64,000 nucleotides of DNA from Luzula sylvatica (taxonomy: Eukaryota; Streptophyta; Magnoliopsida; Poales; Juncaceae): the NCBI GenBank assembly GCA_946800325.1, contig OX326961.1:50122293-50186292 (forward strand), in the 5' to 3' direction. This document shows, in pieces, positions 1 to 12,924 of the stretch. The translations under genes were made by a program, and so were the position numbers. The notes under the pieces are model-generated. The model did not search any database and was not told the DNA's origin. It saw only the letters and a program-made list of their open reading frames with translations. How positions within the stretch are numbered: the first letter of the stretch is position 1; each line of letters begins with the position of its first letter.

Positions 1-99
1 ATCATAAATACATCAAATATTGTTAGTATTTTCATAATATAATTTAAAAAAATTAAGAAATATATTCGCTTGAATTTTATCTTTATTTTGAGATCCATA

Positions 100-395
100 T
101 TATCATATATTTAATATTTTTCTCTAACTTAAAATTATGAAAGCAATTATGTAAAAAAAGATATAAAAATAAATATAATTACATTAATGACTTGTAAGCC
201 TAATAATAATTATTTTTAAAACTATAATTGATAAAAATTGCACATACTACTAAGTATGTTATTATCATATATTCAATACTTTTCTCTAACATAAAATTAT
301 GAAAACAATTATGTAAAAAAAAATATAATTACATTAATGACTTATAATCCTAATTATTATTATTTTTAAACATATAATTGAAAAAAATTGCACAT
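100..395. repeat. Two-copy tandem repeat of about 165 bp
   Basis: A block with TTTTCTCTAAC, AAAATTATGAAA and TACATTAATGACTT, ending in AAAATTGCACAT, occurs near 102-262 and again near 268-390 with small indels. It lies in AT-rich DNA upstream of the Helitron 3' terminus at 924 and may belong to that element. Confidence 0.6.
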
Positions 396-879
396 CCTAA
401 TAATAATAATTATTATTAAAACAATTATGCTATATTTGTATTTTTACTTAAAACAGTTTCATGTTAATCTTTAAAAAAAATAATGAAATATATTTATTTA
501 CTAAACACAAATAATTTCTTTAACTTATATAATATTTTTCAATAATAAACATGAAACATAAAAATTATTAGACACAGATAATTTTTTTAAACTTTTACAT
601 TGTTATTATTCTTAATTTTAGATATGAAAATTTAGAATATCATATGGTTTTGATTTTTGTTTATGTCCACGCATGTTGTTTTATTATTTTATAGTGACAT
701 TTATTCTTTTTTGTATATGTTGTATTAAAATACTAAATAAATATTTCGCAATGTGTCATATTCAAAAATAATATAATAATTTTATCATAATCAAACTTCT
801 TTAATCAATATGATATTTATTTTTATAAAGTCTTATATTTGATCCCGAAAAATCATAACTATATATTATGTGTATGATA

Positions 880-924
880 AATCAAATGAAACAAAATCGC
901 AGCGAAACGCGGGTAATCTTCTAG
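880..924 (+). mobile_element. Helitron 3' terminus
   Basis: An imperfect GC-rich hairpin (CGCAGCGAAACGCGGG, 899-913) is followed about 8 bp later by CTAG and then a T, the classic Helitron 3' end with insertion before T. Nearly identical architecture is seen at 58684 and 5620. The 5' TC end was not located and may lie left of the window, so 1-880 is probably Helitron body. Confidence 0.6.
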
Positions 925-2828
925 TTATGTATTAATAGCTAGCGATATCTTCTTTTTGAAACTTGCGTCTGAAAAGTGCACAAAAAGAAGATTCTTTAAT
1001 GTGAGAAATCACCACATATTCAGAAAGAAATGATTTACAAAATCAAATCAAATAAAAATTTGTAAGTTTACCAAAACATATAAAAATGAAAATTTGTAAA
1101 TTTACCAAATCATATAATTATGGTTCACTGTGATTTGAAATTGGAAGAGTGGTCTTCAAAATCATTTGGTCATATGGAGGGTTGCATGTCCCTTCACACT
1201 CAGTCTTATGGAAAAACGTCAAGATATCTACAATTATACAAAAGAATTCATATTACCCCATTCATTATTCATTAGATTTTAAGCTAGAAAATTAAGGAAC
1301 TTACATTTCTCAAAGGATAAGCTGAGTTGCTCAATTTCATCATTCTTGTCAAACACGTGACGCAAAAATGCAGCAAGAAATTGATGTTGAGAGTTAACAA
1401 ATTGATGATACTTAATGAATTTCATAGTCAGGATTAATCATTTTTTTGCTCACAGATATCTCCAATGCAGAGATCAAGAGAGAAATTTACATAGCATATC
1501 TATAATCAAAAGAAAGACATTTCGTCGAACACGTTGTAGGCATTCAAAGATATGGAAACATCTTGGTAGAAATTCAACCAATTCAAATTTAGAGAGAGAG
1601 AACAGTACAAAGAGGCGATGAAAATGAGCCCAAAGTTTGCGATCGAACTTCTCGATTACTGGCTGATGAGGATGAAAAGTTTGCGATGAAAATGAGCCTC
1701 TCCATTACCTCGCATCCACTTCTCTCTCTCTTCTCTGATTTTGTGTGTTCGTCACTGGTTGATGTTCGTATTTTTCTATTTCTTCACAGTCAAAAAAGTA
1801 AGAATTAACCCAAGCACAATGCCAGCACAACCCAACCTGATTTAACCCGACCAAATATGACTTCAAATTGTCACATCTATATGCAAACATATCTAAAAAA
1901 GTAAGAATTAAAACATATTTCTCTGCATTTCAATCAAAAGTGGGACGATTAAAAATAATTAGTAAGAAGATTGGTGTTGTAAAACTGCTTACTTTACAAA
2001 GTCTGTGACTTATACAAACTCTATACTGTTCAAAGAGTAATACTTCAAGTAATTTCCAAATTTACTTGTTTTTTTTTTTTATAATAAATGGAGAAGATTA
2101 ATATGTTCTCCATTCATTGATGTTAATGAAGATCGAATCCAACTTGTCTGTTTTAATTAATCCCAAACTTATTTTGTCTATATTTTAAAACGGATTCACC
2201 CCTCCCCATCCTGATTTTAATTTAACCCACCACCTCAAATTTTTATTTTAATTTGACCCACCACCTCAATTTTAAAAATTAGATATTAACAATATCATAC
2301 AAAATATGAAAAAAAATTATTGAAAAATAGTTTTTCTAATATTTGTAAAAAATAATTCTAAAAACATTAAATATTAATTGTTGTTTGTGTAATTTTTATT
2401 TCTCACAATTTATTAAAAAAATACTACAAATCAAAATCATGATTTTAAATTACAAATATTTAAAAATACCAATTTTTTTGAATAATATTATATTAATTAT
2501 TATTCTTATTCTTATTTATTTTTTTTCAAAATATTTGTACAAAATACGTTTGAAAAAACTCTAAAATTATAGTTGTTTAGAATAATTTTCAGTTTCCACC
2601 ATTTAGTCAAAAAACACACTACAAATTAAAATCATGAGCGCACAATGATTATTTTTTATAAGAAAAAGTCACGAGGATTTACTAATATTCAGAAAAATTA
2701 GGGACTTCTGAACGAACAAAAAATGTAGTTTTTTTTTTAGAAATCTATCAAGATAAGATTTTTAAAATGTCATGAAAAGTTAGGGTGACTTTGAAAAATT
2801 TCCCGAAAAATTATATATGTTTGATTAC
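925..2828. other. AT-rich intergenic DNA, no gene recognised
   Basis: Short open frames here (for example near 1415-1621) have no recognisable domain and sit in AT-rich sequence. A CT-rich stretch near 1720-1740 and poly-T/poly-A runs are present. Nothing else supportable was seen. Confidence 0.5.
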
Positions 2829-3593
2829 TAAGGGCTTGTTTGGATGCACTAGTTTTTTCTAGTATAGGATGGTTAATTTCTAGGAATTGTGGTTTTGAAA
2901 ATTGAAATACTATAGGGTATAAAAATTTAAGGAATTAAAGTAAATGTCATGTTTGGATGTATTTCAAGGAATTTTATGGAAATGTTGTTTGAATGAATTT
3001 AGTTATATTATTTTATGTAATATAATATATTTCAATATAATATAATATAATATAATGTCATATTGTATAATAAAATATAATTTAGTTCAATATAATATAA
3101 TATATGTAACGCAATGCAATATAATATAATGTAATGTAATGTAATATAATATATATAACATAATGAAATTTAATATGTATAATATGATATAATATAATAT
3201 AATAAAATAAAAAATAATATATTTTAAAGTAATAAATTATATTATTATATAATATAATAATATAATATAATATACTCTAACATAATATTATATATTATAA
3301 TACAATGTAATGTTATATTATGTAATATCATATAATTAAGAAATAATATAATGTATATATTATTTAATGATATAGTATAGTATTTATAATATTATTTTAT
3401 AGACATGGATAGAATAATGACAAATACTCAGTAAATTCCTACAAGAAAGCCGACCAAAAAGACAAGTTTTCATTTTTGCCAAGTTTCTATACAAATTTGC
3501 CTAACAATTCCTTGTCTTGAAGTTCCTACATCTCTTCCTAAAACGCATCCAAATACTCAGTAAATTCTTCCTTACCATTAAAATTCCTCCTAA

Positions 3594-5620
3594 TCTATCT
3601 ATCTATATACTAATGCAAGGGGATTTGCTGCCTCCTGGTGCAGCCACGTCACCAGGGGCTTTTTTGTAAAATTTTTTTTTTTTTTTACATTTTGGTCCTT
3701 TTTTATTTACAAATTGGTCTTTTTTTTTAAAAAAAAATTACATTTTGGTCCTTTTTTTTTACATTTTAGTCCTTTATATTTGCATTTTGGTCCTTCGAAG
3801 TTTTTATATTCACATTTAGGTCCAGGGGCCTCAAATTGGTCCTGTTTTTTAAAAAAAATTACATTTTGGTCCTTCTTTATCACATTTCGGTCCTTTATAT
3901 TTGCATTTTGGTCCTTTTTTCGAAAAACAATTACATTTTGGTCCTTTAATTTTACATTTTGGTCCTTTTTTATTTACAAATAGGTCCTTTTTAAAAAAAA
4001 AATTTACATTTAGGTCCTTTTAGTTTACATTTTGGTCCTTTATATTTGCATTTTGGTCCTTCGAAGTTTTAATATTCACATTTTGATCCAGGGGCCTCAA
4101 ATTGGTCCTGTTTTTAAAAACAAATTACATTTTGGTCCTTCTTTATCACATTTCGGTCCTTTATATTTGCATTTTGGTCCTTTTTGAAAAACAATTACAT
4201 TTTGGTCCTTTTGGATTTACAAATTGGTCCTTTTTTTAAAAAAAAATTACATTTAGGTCCTTTTTGTTTACATTTTGGTCCTTTTTTATCACATTTCGGT
4301 CCTTTTAGATTTACAAATTGGTCCTTTTTTCAAAAAAAATTTAAATTTTGGTCCTTTTTTCGAAAAAAATTTACATTTTGCTCCTTCGAAGTTTTGAAAT
4401 TTACATTTTAGTCCAGGGACCTCAAATTGGTCATATTTTTTAAAAAAAATTATATTTTTGTCCTTTTTTCACATTTTGGTCCTTTATATTTGCATTTTTG
4501 TCCTCCGAAATTTTAAAATTTACATTTTTGTCCTTTATTATTTTTCTTGAAAAACTAAAATAAAATTATAATAAGTTGAACAATATTAATAAAAGAACAT
4601 CTTGCAAATATTTAAAAATAAAATATCACAAAACTATTAAAAAATACATAAAAAGAAAACTAAAATAAAAAATAGATGTTTAAATAGATATTTTCTATGA
4701 ATATATTTGCAAGGTGTTTATTTATTATCATTTAATGTTAGTTTTTTTATGAATAAAGAATGTAATATTAAAATTATATAAACAAAATATGTAATAATTT
4801 AAATTTTTTTAAATCACTACGTGTTAAGAAGTGTTTATGAATTTTCTTAAAATTAATATCTTTCTTAAAATTAATAAAAAATAACAAAAATAAGTTTTAA
4901 TTATTACATATGAGATTTGGAGGGTATTTTGGAAAAAAAAAATTAATATCATCCATAAGGAGTATTTTAAAATAAAAGTTTGGTAAAGAGTTTTTTTTTT
5001 GGGAGTTTACGAAAAGATAGAGAATTTTTTATAATATCCAAAAAAAATTAGGGGGTTAAAAATATACCAAATCATGGATGTGCGAATAATCATGACATAA
5101 TTTAAATTAAAGATTCGAACGAAATGGTTAGCGATGACATCGTCAAAATTTGTTGTTGGCTGACCACACAAATTTGTACTAAATATGTTCAGCAATGTTT
5201 TGTACTAAATATGTTCAGCAATTTTGGAGGGAAGGACGAAAAATATTTGTACTAAATATGTAGCGAAATTAAAGATTTGTGAAATTAAACACTCTTTTTT
5301 TCAGCAATGTTTTCCGAACTATTATGTTCTTAATAAATTTCATGACGACTCATTCGTTCTTTTTCCTTATTTTACTTATGAAGTATAAAATATAGATAAT
5401 TTTTTTAGCAATAACCGTTTGAATTATTCAAGAAATCCGGCTCTTAAAATTTTCAAACGATTTTTGCTACAAAATTTCACTCGCACACAACACACTAAAT
5501 TACACATATAATAATGATTACAAAAAGAAAGTCACATACACAAAATGAACAACAATTTTTTTCAACTACATTACTTATAAACCCGAACAGCCCCGCGCAA
5601 TTGCGCGGGGGTAATGCTAG
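3594..5620 (+). mobile_element. Helitron with ACATTTTGGTCC array
   Basis: The 5' end is TCTATCTATCTATATACTAA. The 3' end is a 20-bp GC hairpin (CCCCGCGCAATTGCGCGGGG, 5591-5610), then GTAATG and CTAG. It is inserted between A (3593) and T (5621), as expected of Helitrons, with no target duplication. No Rep/helicase is encoded, so it is non-autonomous. The motif GCCACGTCACCAGGGGC near the 5' end recurs in the minus-strand Helitrons at 18.2 and 19.4 kb, which makes them one family. Confidence 0.85.
3685..4540 (+). repeat. TTTACATTTTGGTCCTTTT minisatellite array
   Basis: About 40 degenerate copies of a 15-24 bp unit (ACATTTTGGTCC plus T-run, or ACAAATTGGTCC plus A-run) are arranged in higher-order blocks with GTCCAGGGGCCTCAAATTGG. 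Unit lengths avoid stop codons, so frames stay open for 75-90 codons and read as FWSF/ILVLF/FGPF peptides. These are translations of repeat DNA, not genes. Confidence 0.85.
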
Positions 5621-5701
5621 TTCCTACTCATCCAAACAAGCCCTAAAACAGTAAAACTCTCCGTATTCAAGTTCACCCGAAGAGGAGAGAAGACTGAAAT
5701 C

Positions 5702-6562
5702 ATGTATCGTTACGCGCGATCTCTCCTTCGATCTTCCATGTCCATATCGTACCCAAGAAGACCCATTTGCCAATTTTCCTCGAAGACCCATTTGGGTTTG
5801 GGTTTGGGTTTTGGTCGTGCCCTCCACCTGTTCGACCAAATTCCTCGTGCACAAGACCCTTCACAGCCCACCATAAACCTTGTTAACCACCGCTTTTTCA
5901 GCACCGGTGGTTCTAATGGCCGCACCGTCGACCACAACAAGGAGGTGAGCTAATTAATAGCTGCTTTTGTATTGTTGGATAATTTTTATTCTTGTAGACT
6001 GTACTGGTTTTGTGTATTTCATGAGATTCAATTAAGACCAATTACTCAATCCATTCGCTCGATACGTACCAGTATACCACTGTGCAATGAGCCTCTGATT
6101 TTGATATATTGAATCGAAATATTGTACCAATGAAAATTACTTCTTTGATGGAATTTAATTTTACACCTTGGAAAAGAGTTTGGAACAAAATATTGTACAG
6201 TATAAAGAAATGTCAGGAATTCATAATTTTTGTTTCAAATTCTTTGAGAAATCAGTAAGTTAAATTTGTCTGAAAGTTTGAACTTCTTTTTACCTAATAA
6301 TTGTCTTGAATAATGCAAGATTGATGACATAAATATGAAATTTGCGGAAGCGAGAGAAGAAATAGACGCAGCAATGGAGTCTAAAGAAACGGTTTATTTC
6401 AACGAGGAGGCAGAATGTGCTAGAGAGGCGGTTAAAGAAGTTTTGGATTTGTTCCAGAAGCTTCTAGAAAGCTTGTCCGAAGGAGACAAGGCTGCCATTA
6501 TGAGATCAATGGGTCTCAAAATGGAACAGCTAAAAGCTGAGCTCAAACAGCTCGACGAGTGA
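5702..6562 (+). CDS. Small conserved plant protein, probably mitochondrial (two exons)
   Basis: Exon 1 runs 5702-5944 and ends GAG|GTGAGC. The intron is 5945-6319 (375 nt, GT-AG, phase 0). Exon 2 is 6320-6562, ending in TGA. The spliced product is 161 residues. The start is the first ATG. Residues 1 to about 70 are rich in Arg and Ser with few acids (MYRYARSLLRSSMS...), as in a mitochondrial presequence. The second exon encodes an acidic, amphipathic helical domain (EAREEIDAAMESKETVYFNE, then a leucine-rich helix and MRSMGLKMEQLKAEL). It resembles a family of short uncharacterised plant proteins I know only by pattern, and I assign no function. GC content and codon use are clearly higher than in the flanks. 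The 5' UTR begins almost at the MITE border, so the proximal promoter must lie within or beyond the transposons. Confidence 0.8.
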
Positions 6563-8139
6563 GACCTTTTTTTTAAAAGATAATATTTTTTAGGTTATTG
6601 AATAAATATGAGAATTTGAGGGGACTTGTTGCATAATATTTGAGTTGTTCATGAAAAGAATTGATACATCATATAGATTTGTTGAATCCAGATGAGCATA
6701 CTGATATTTTTGGATGATTTTTGTGCAACAATTCTACTTATGTTGACAAGAATTGATATGTAATAGATTTGGTTGCGAGCTTAGGTAAGTGACTTGTTTG
6801 TGCTTGATTCGATAATAGCTCGTTTGACGTCAACTCAAAGTTAATTGAGCCGAGTTAGCTAAACAATATATCGATTCGAGCTTGAGTTGGACCCAGCTCG
6901 TTCATAGTAAAGTTAACAAATTTGAACTTGGTTTTTCAAATAATTATTTCAGCCCGATTGAATTATAATATGAACGGTTGAACTAATTATTTACGCTCAA
7001 TTTTTTTTTTGCCAAGAAGTTAATACGTAGTACATAATAGTAAGAAGTTGGTCTAATTCTTGTTGAATACCCAGGATCAATCATACATATGTAATTGCCC
7101 CTTTTTCCTCCCTCGTCACTCTTTACAGGTCATGACATATTATATATATTATTAAAATATAATGTTTTAATTTTTTTATATTGAAATTATTGTATTTTGT
7201 TGACAAATATTTTATTTTTTTGAGTTAATGAAACGAATCAGATTTCAATTAGTTTGAGTCAGAATGAGTCGACTTTGAACTTGAATTATTAATTCAAACG
7301 TTCATGCTAAGTCCTAGAAATGAGCATACTAATACATTGGGGTGATTTTTCTGCAACAAATCCGCTCAAGTTAAATTTGAGGTTTTTAGTATTTCAGGCC
7401 CAATTTCAAGCCCAGTTCATCACAAAGTTATGAAAGTTTGGACAAAAAACGCAGGCCTCCAAAATACATATTTAGTTATGAAACTGGTGACCCCTTTTTT
7501 TTATTGATTATTAACAGTTAATTTATACTTTATGGTAATCTTAGTACAATTCTTGCTCTCACATTTTGTCACGTTACCATAATCTAAACCATTCATTCAT
7601 TGTAATAATCAATGACTTAGATTGATTTTGACACTTGAATTCTTCAAATAGACATGATTCTTTAGATCTTAGTACATACCAAAAAATATTATATAACAAT
7701 ATACATATATTTAGACTTCCATATTTATATTTAGACTTCTATATAATTTTACACAATTTTTCTCTTCTATCATGCTTGCTTCAAATCATAAATTTAGACC
7801 ATTAATTTTGATGATCTAAGGATTGTAACAAATTTAAGAACTTTATTTCTTTGAAAAGAAATGTTTCTATACAACCAAGCACCAACAAATAAAAACCATT
7901 CATCTATTTTCATGGACCATGTCCGCACAAATGTTTTTTGGAATCCTTTTTATTCTAAAACATTTTGTATTCAAATAACTTTGTTTTTAGATTTTAATTT
8001 TTTTTAATTCCAAAACTGATTTTTCTTAATTTTTTTTTTCTATTTCAAAGGAGTTCTTAAAAGTGTTATTTTAAAGACCTATTTTAACTGTTTGGTTTAA
8101 TTTTTTTATTAATTGTAACCATATTTTAACTTTTTCGAA
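6563..8139. other. 3' flank and degenerate intergenic DNA
   Basis: No gene was recognised. Between about 6780 and 7300 there are scattered AGCTCG, GAGCC and GAGTTAG words, suggesting a decayed AGCTCG-type simple-repeat element. The rest is AT-rich. Confidence 0.4.
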
Positions 8140-8895
<756 letters not shown>

Positions 8896-8937
8896 TTTAT
8901 GAGAGCAAATAGGTAAGTCCGTCATATATATTACTAT

Positions 8938-9001
8938 AATAGTAATAATAATAATAATAATCATAGTAGTAATAATAATAATAATAATAATAATAATTAA
9001 T
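8938..9001. repeat. (AAT)n microsatellite
   Basis: Interrupted AAT/AGT trinucleotide run in intergenic DNA. Confidence 0.8.
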
Positions 9002-9253
9002 TATTAAAATTGTTATTATATGAAGGTTAATTATCCTTACAAAAATACAAAAATATTTAAGATTTATTGGACGCCATTTGAATAAAGTATGACACGAAGA
9101 ATTAGCCATATTATAAAGAATCTCTCTCTGCCTCCAGCTCCTTTATTGATCAGCGAAGTAATTTATATATTTGTAGAGAGTATTTGTGAATGACATATCT
9201 ATGATTTTTTTTAATTATATAGTTGTGGAGAGTATGTGTGAATGTCATATCTA

Positions 9254-9816
9254 CTATGTTACGCTGATACTTCAAAAATGCAGAAGTATCCTGAGGATAC
9301 GCGTATCCGATACGGATACGGGTGCGATACGGCTCGGATACGTATCGGATACGCCACGTGGCGTATCCGAATATTTTAATATTTATTTTTTTCGGATACG
9401 GCGGGAATACGGCAGGATACGGAAGGATACGGCTGGTGATACGTCCAGGATACGGCTGAGATACTCCATTTAGGATACTTCGGCCTATTATATATTTTGG
9501 CCCATAATATTTTTAAATAAATTATATAAAATACTTGATGGATACTTCTAGATTAGTTCTAGGATACTTCTAGAACAAATTTATGATACTTTTATGATAC
9601 ATGTATTGTTTGGTTAATATTATTTATTGTCATGATATTTAATTTAAAAATATTATTAATTTATTATTTAATTTATTACTTATTTATTATTTATATATAA
9701 TATAAATATATTAAAATAATAACTATATAGCCGTATCCGTATCTGTGATTTTTTGAAAATTGCCGTATCTGTATCGTACCGGTTACGTTACCCGTATCCG
9801 TATCCGTGCAACATAG
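9254..9816. mobile_element. 563-bp TIR element with GATACG subterminal repeats
   Basis: Ends CTATGTT (9254-9260) and AACATAG (9810-9816) are inverted, and both sides carry the 8-bp direct repeat CATATCTA (9246-9253 and 9817-9824). Subterminal zones are packed with GGATACG/CGTATCC hexamers on both sides of an AT-rich core. An 8-bp duplication fits hAT-like transposition, but the TIR is too short to assign a superfamily. There is no coding capacity. A truncated relative lies at 58728-59206. Confidence 0.7.
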
Positions 9817-10104
9817 CATATCTATGATTTTTTTCAAAGCGCGACAATTGCGTTGACATGTTATGATTTTTTTTATGCGAGTCGAATAAATATCGGGTCA
9901 AAAATTGTTTAATGGTTGAGAAAAACTAATGTTTTCTCATGAGAATTAATGATCATTATGAGACTTGGTTGCTCGATAAATCAAAATAATAATGTAAAAC
10001 TTGAACACGATAAGAATGTATCCAACGATTTTTACAATTATACGATATTTATGTTCTTTCCTTTTATACATAATTATTGATTTAATTTCTTAGAAATACT
10101 AATA

Positions 10105-10149
10105 CAGATCGACAGGGACGTGCGGAATTTTCCACGCACATCATGCTAG
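10105..10149 (+). mobile_element. Possible Helitron 3' terminus
   Basis: The hairpin GTGCGGAATTTTCCACGCAC (10120-10139) is followed by ATCATG, CTAG (10146-10149) and T. No matching 5' end was located. Confidence 0.5.
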
Positions 10150-10816
10150 TACATATTAATGGAGTGTCTTTTTGTTAATACATATATAATGTAATTATAT
10201 ATTAATTAATTCGGAGTGTTCTTTTATTAATTACCATGATAATTAACAACTAATTTGTGATATAGATGATGTTGGGGAAAACTCAGGGGCATGGTAAATG
10301 GGCTCTTTTTCTAATATGCCGATTTAGCATTTTTGCCAATTAATTACTTTTGTCAGAGAGCCTGACGAAAGTATTTATAGTGGTATTTGGACTACAAATC
10401 AGGGTTGAATGATGTTACCAATGGTCAAAATTCAAATGAAATACATTTGCCTATTTTGTCAGAGGGACCGGCAAAAATGCCAGGATGATATGTTTTACCT
10501 TTCCACACTCCTCGGATAGTTGTAGTGGGCGGGAATTCAGGTTTTGTCGTTTGCGCCAGATAGATTAGCGAAAGTGCACGGATTATGTTTTTTAGGGTTT
10601 TGATCAATGTTTTTTTTTGTTACAGTTTCAATATTGTTTTTCACCCGTTTAGATTGAGAATTAGAAAATTAGAAAATTCTAAAGTTTTAGATCTTTTTAA
10701 GTACTATAATTTGGATATTTTGTTTGTATTTTTCAAATATCATTTGCTCACTCAACATCGTCCATAAAAATACTAGTTTATTAGGAACTTTTTTATATTT
10801 TTTTGACAATGTTATC
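10150..10816. other. Intergenic DNA with no recognised feature
   Basis: 10260-10600 is less AT-rich than its surroundings and holds GCCGATTTAGCATTTTTGCC and CAGAGGGACCGGCAAAAATG-type words suggestive of a decayed element. No domain or boundary could be supported. Confidence 0.3.
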
Positions 10817-10822
10817 TCACAA

Positions 10823-11799
10823 CTTCAAATTTGATGTGCCTGATATTGTATAGACATTCGCTTTTATCCCTGTCAAATTAGCAAGACATTTTATGTCCTT
10901 AAGTATAGTATATGTCGCTGCACTGTCCGATATGCATATATTATCTTCATCTATTTTCATCAAATTCAAAAGAAATGAGATCTCCAAGTCTCTCCATTTA
11001 TTAAACAAAACAAAAACAAATACGAGATAAGATAATAATATCAAAATGACGTGTTAAAAAATACTCTAAAAGAAACCAAACCAAAAACAAACATACCAGA
11101 AAATAAAGATACAATGAAGTGCTATTGATAGAAAAATTATTCTAGTCTTGGGCATCCATGCCAGCAAGGGAATACTCGTTATCACCTTTCGCTTCTGGGA
11201 ATGGACTAGAACCTGTCGGGCAAGACTCGTGGATTTTAACCAATATTTTGTTATTTTGTTCACCTACAAGGAGACATGAAGTTTTTCTCTGTACTGTTGT
11301 TGCAGGAAATAATTTGAGGCATGAAAAGTTGTAAAAGTCTTTTCTAGCATATCCCTATCACTGATATTATCGCCACAAAATTTCAGCTGAGAAATAATTC
11401 TAAACATTGCGGAACAATAGTCACACACCGACTTAAAATCCGGTAACCTTAGGTGTGTCCACTCGTCACGAGCCCTTGAGAGTATTACCGTCTTCTGGTG
11501 GTCATACCTTTCCTTGAGATTTTCCCACAAAATTAGAGGATCTTGATAGTGAGGTATTCACTCTTTAATGCTTCGTGGAGATGGCGGCGAAGAAAAATCA
11601 TCGCGCTCGCCTGTTCTTGGGACGATGCCTTTTTTCCCGCCTTTATGGCGTCTTCGAGAATCCATGACAGATAATTCTTGCTCGATATGTCATGGGCAAC
11701 AAACTCAAGCTTCATTATATTCGACATGTTGAAGCTATATAAAAGGAGGTAAATTAAATTAGGCCCTTGCAATTTTGATATTGAAACTTCATGTTTCAA
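10823..11799 (-). pseudogene. Broken Ty1/copia gag-protease fragment
   Basis: Reading leftwards from 11799, fragments match the copia gag (UBN2-like) pattern. LEFVAHDISSKNYLSW comes first, then an AMIFLRRHL helix. The next frame has LKERYDHQKTVILSRARDEW and LEKTFTTFHASN. A frameshifted PTGSSPFPE-type segment lies near 11190-11225. A protease-proximal DSAATYTILKD segment follows near 10925. Several frameshifts and deletions separate them, so this is a dead copy. Its upstream leader (11779-12300) resembles that of element L at 56-57.3 kb, so both belong to one copia lineage. Confidence 0.75.
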
Positions 11800-12300
11800 T
11801 AAAAATAAATATCAAATTTTATGTGCATCAATAAATTATATTGAAAAATAAAAATAAATATACTTGCAACTTCTGGTGCATAATTTAAGCGAACAACTTT
11901 GAATGCGTTAAAAGGAACATGTAACGTACACTCAAAATGAAATTTTTTTTGAGAGAAAGGATACTGTCAAAAAGTGATTATTAATAACAGCATAGATTAT
12001 AATAGACATGTAACTTCGGAAAAAAAAAATTTAGAGACAAAAATATAGAAACAACATGTTACTTATGTTATGTAACTTCTGGTTTCTATTTAATTTTCGA
12101 AAAAAATATATAACGTCTGATTACTATTTAAATGTTTCTTCTTTAAATTGTTATTTCAGGAGCAACTATGTGACATAATAATGAGAAAGTTATTTTCTTC
12201 ATAAACATCAGAGAATTATTATCTACATTATTACATGTTTCATAAACATCAGGAGCAAATATTGTTACTTCAGGATTTAGTTTTCAGTTGCATGATTTTT
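11770..12300 (-). repeat. Copia leader with CTTCTGGTGC-type repeats
   Basis: Upstream of the gag remnant on the minus strand, words such as ACTTCTGGTGCATAA, AACTTCTGGTTTC and ACTTCAGGA recur. The sequence GAAACTTCATGTTTCAATAA is shared with about 56058-56077 in element L, where the same leader spans more than 1 kb. Confidence 0.5.
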
Positions 12301-12924
12301 TTTTTTGAGAGAAACCCGTAGGTATTACGCGTTAAAAAAAAATAGGATTACATTGTTAATTTTAAAAATATAACTTTTAAAAATATCATACGATATTAAA
12401 TAAGTTATATTTATGTTTATGCTAAATTAAATTTTGATATTATTCGATAAATTACTTTCGCCTTTAAGTTTGACATTATTTATAATTTCATTACATTTTG
12501 AACACATAAAAAATTATTAGTATTATATAATTAATGAAGTGTTACTACTGCATATGATTTAACTATTTTTATATTTTATATTGTATGAAATAATGTGGAT
12601 AACAATGATATAATATTTGTTGTTATGTTGATTCGTAAAATAGTATTATATCTCATATATTATTAATTGACAGTAATATAAATATTATTATTTTATTAAA
12701 AGAATGAGTTTTTTTACTATCATAACGTAAAATAATTGTAAAACATATACGTCATTATAGATAAATGAGTTCAAATAATTATATTTAAATATAATATTAT
12801 CAATATTATCGTGCAAATGTATAGTATGTAGTACAATGAAAAATATAATTAATATGATCAAGGTGTAGCGCGAGTATGCTCGTTGTTTGTTTATATTATT
12901 GAAGGTGGTATAGGAGAAGGTCTT

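Larger units (their letters stand above)
2832..5643. mobile_element. PIF/Harbinger-type MITE split by a Helitron
   Basis: A perfect 15-bp terminal inverted repeat, GGGCTTGTTTGGATG at 2832-2846 and its complement at 5629-5643, is flanked by TAA on both sides (2829-2831 and 5644-5646). A 3-bp TWA duplication with GGGC-type ends is the signature of PIF/Harbinger MITEs. The MITE body is the AT-rich 2847-3593 segment plus 5621-5628. The 2.03-kb Helitron at 3594-5620 interrupts it just inside the right end. The right TIR ends 58 bp before the start codon of the gene at 5702. Confidence 0.85.

Noticed and set aside
1415..1621. Possible small host gene (68 codons)
   Set aside because: Low-complexity Arg/Ser/Asn-rich frame, no domain, no clear splice or promoter signal.
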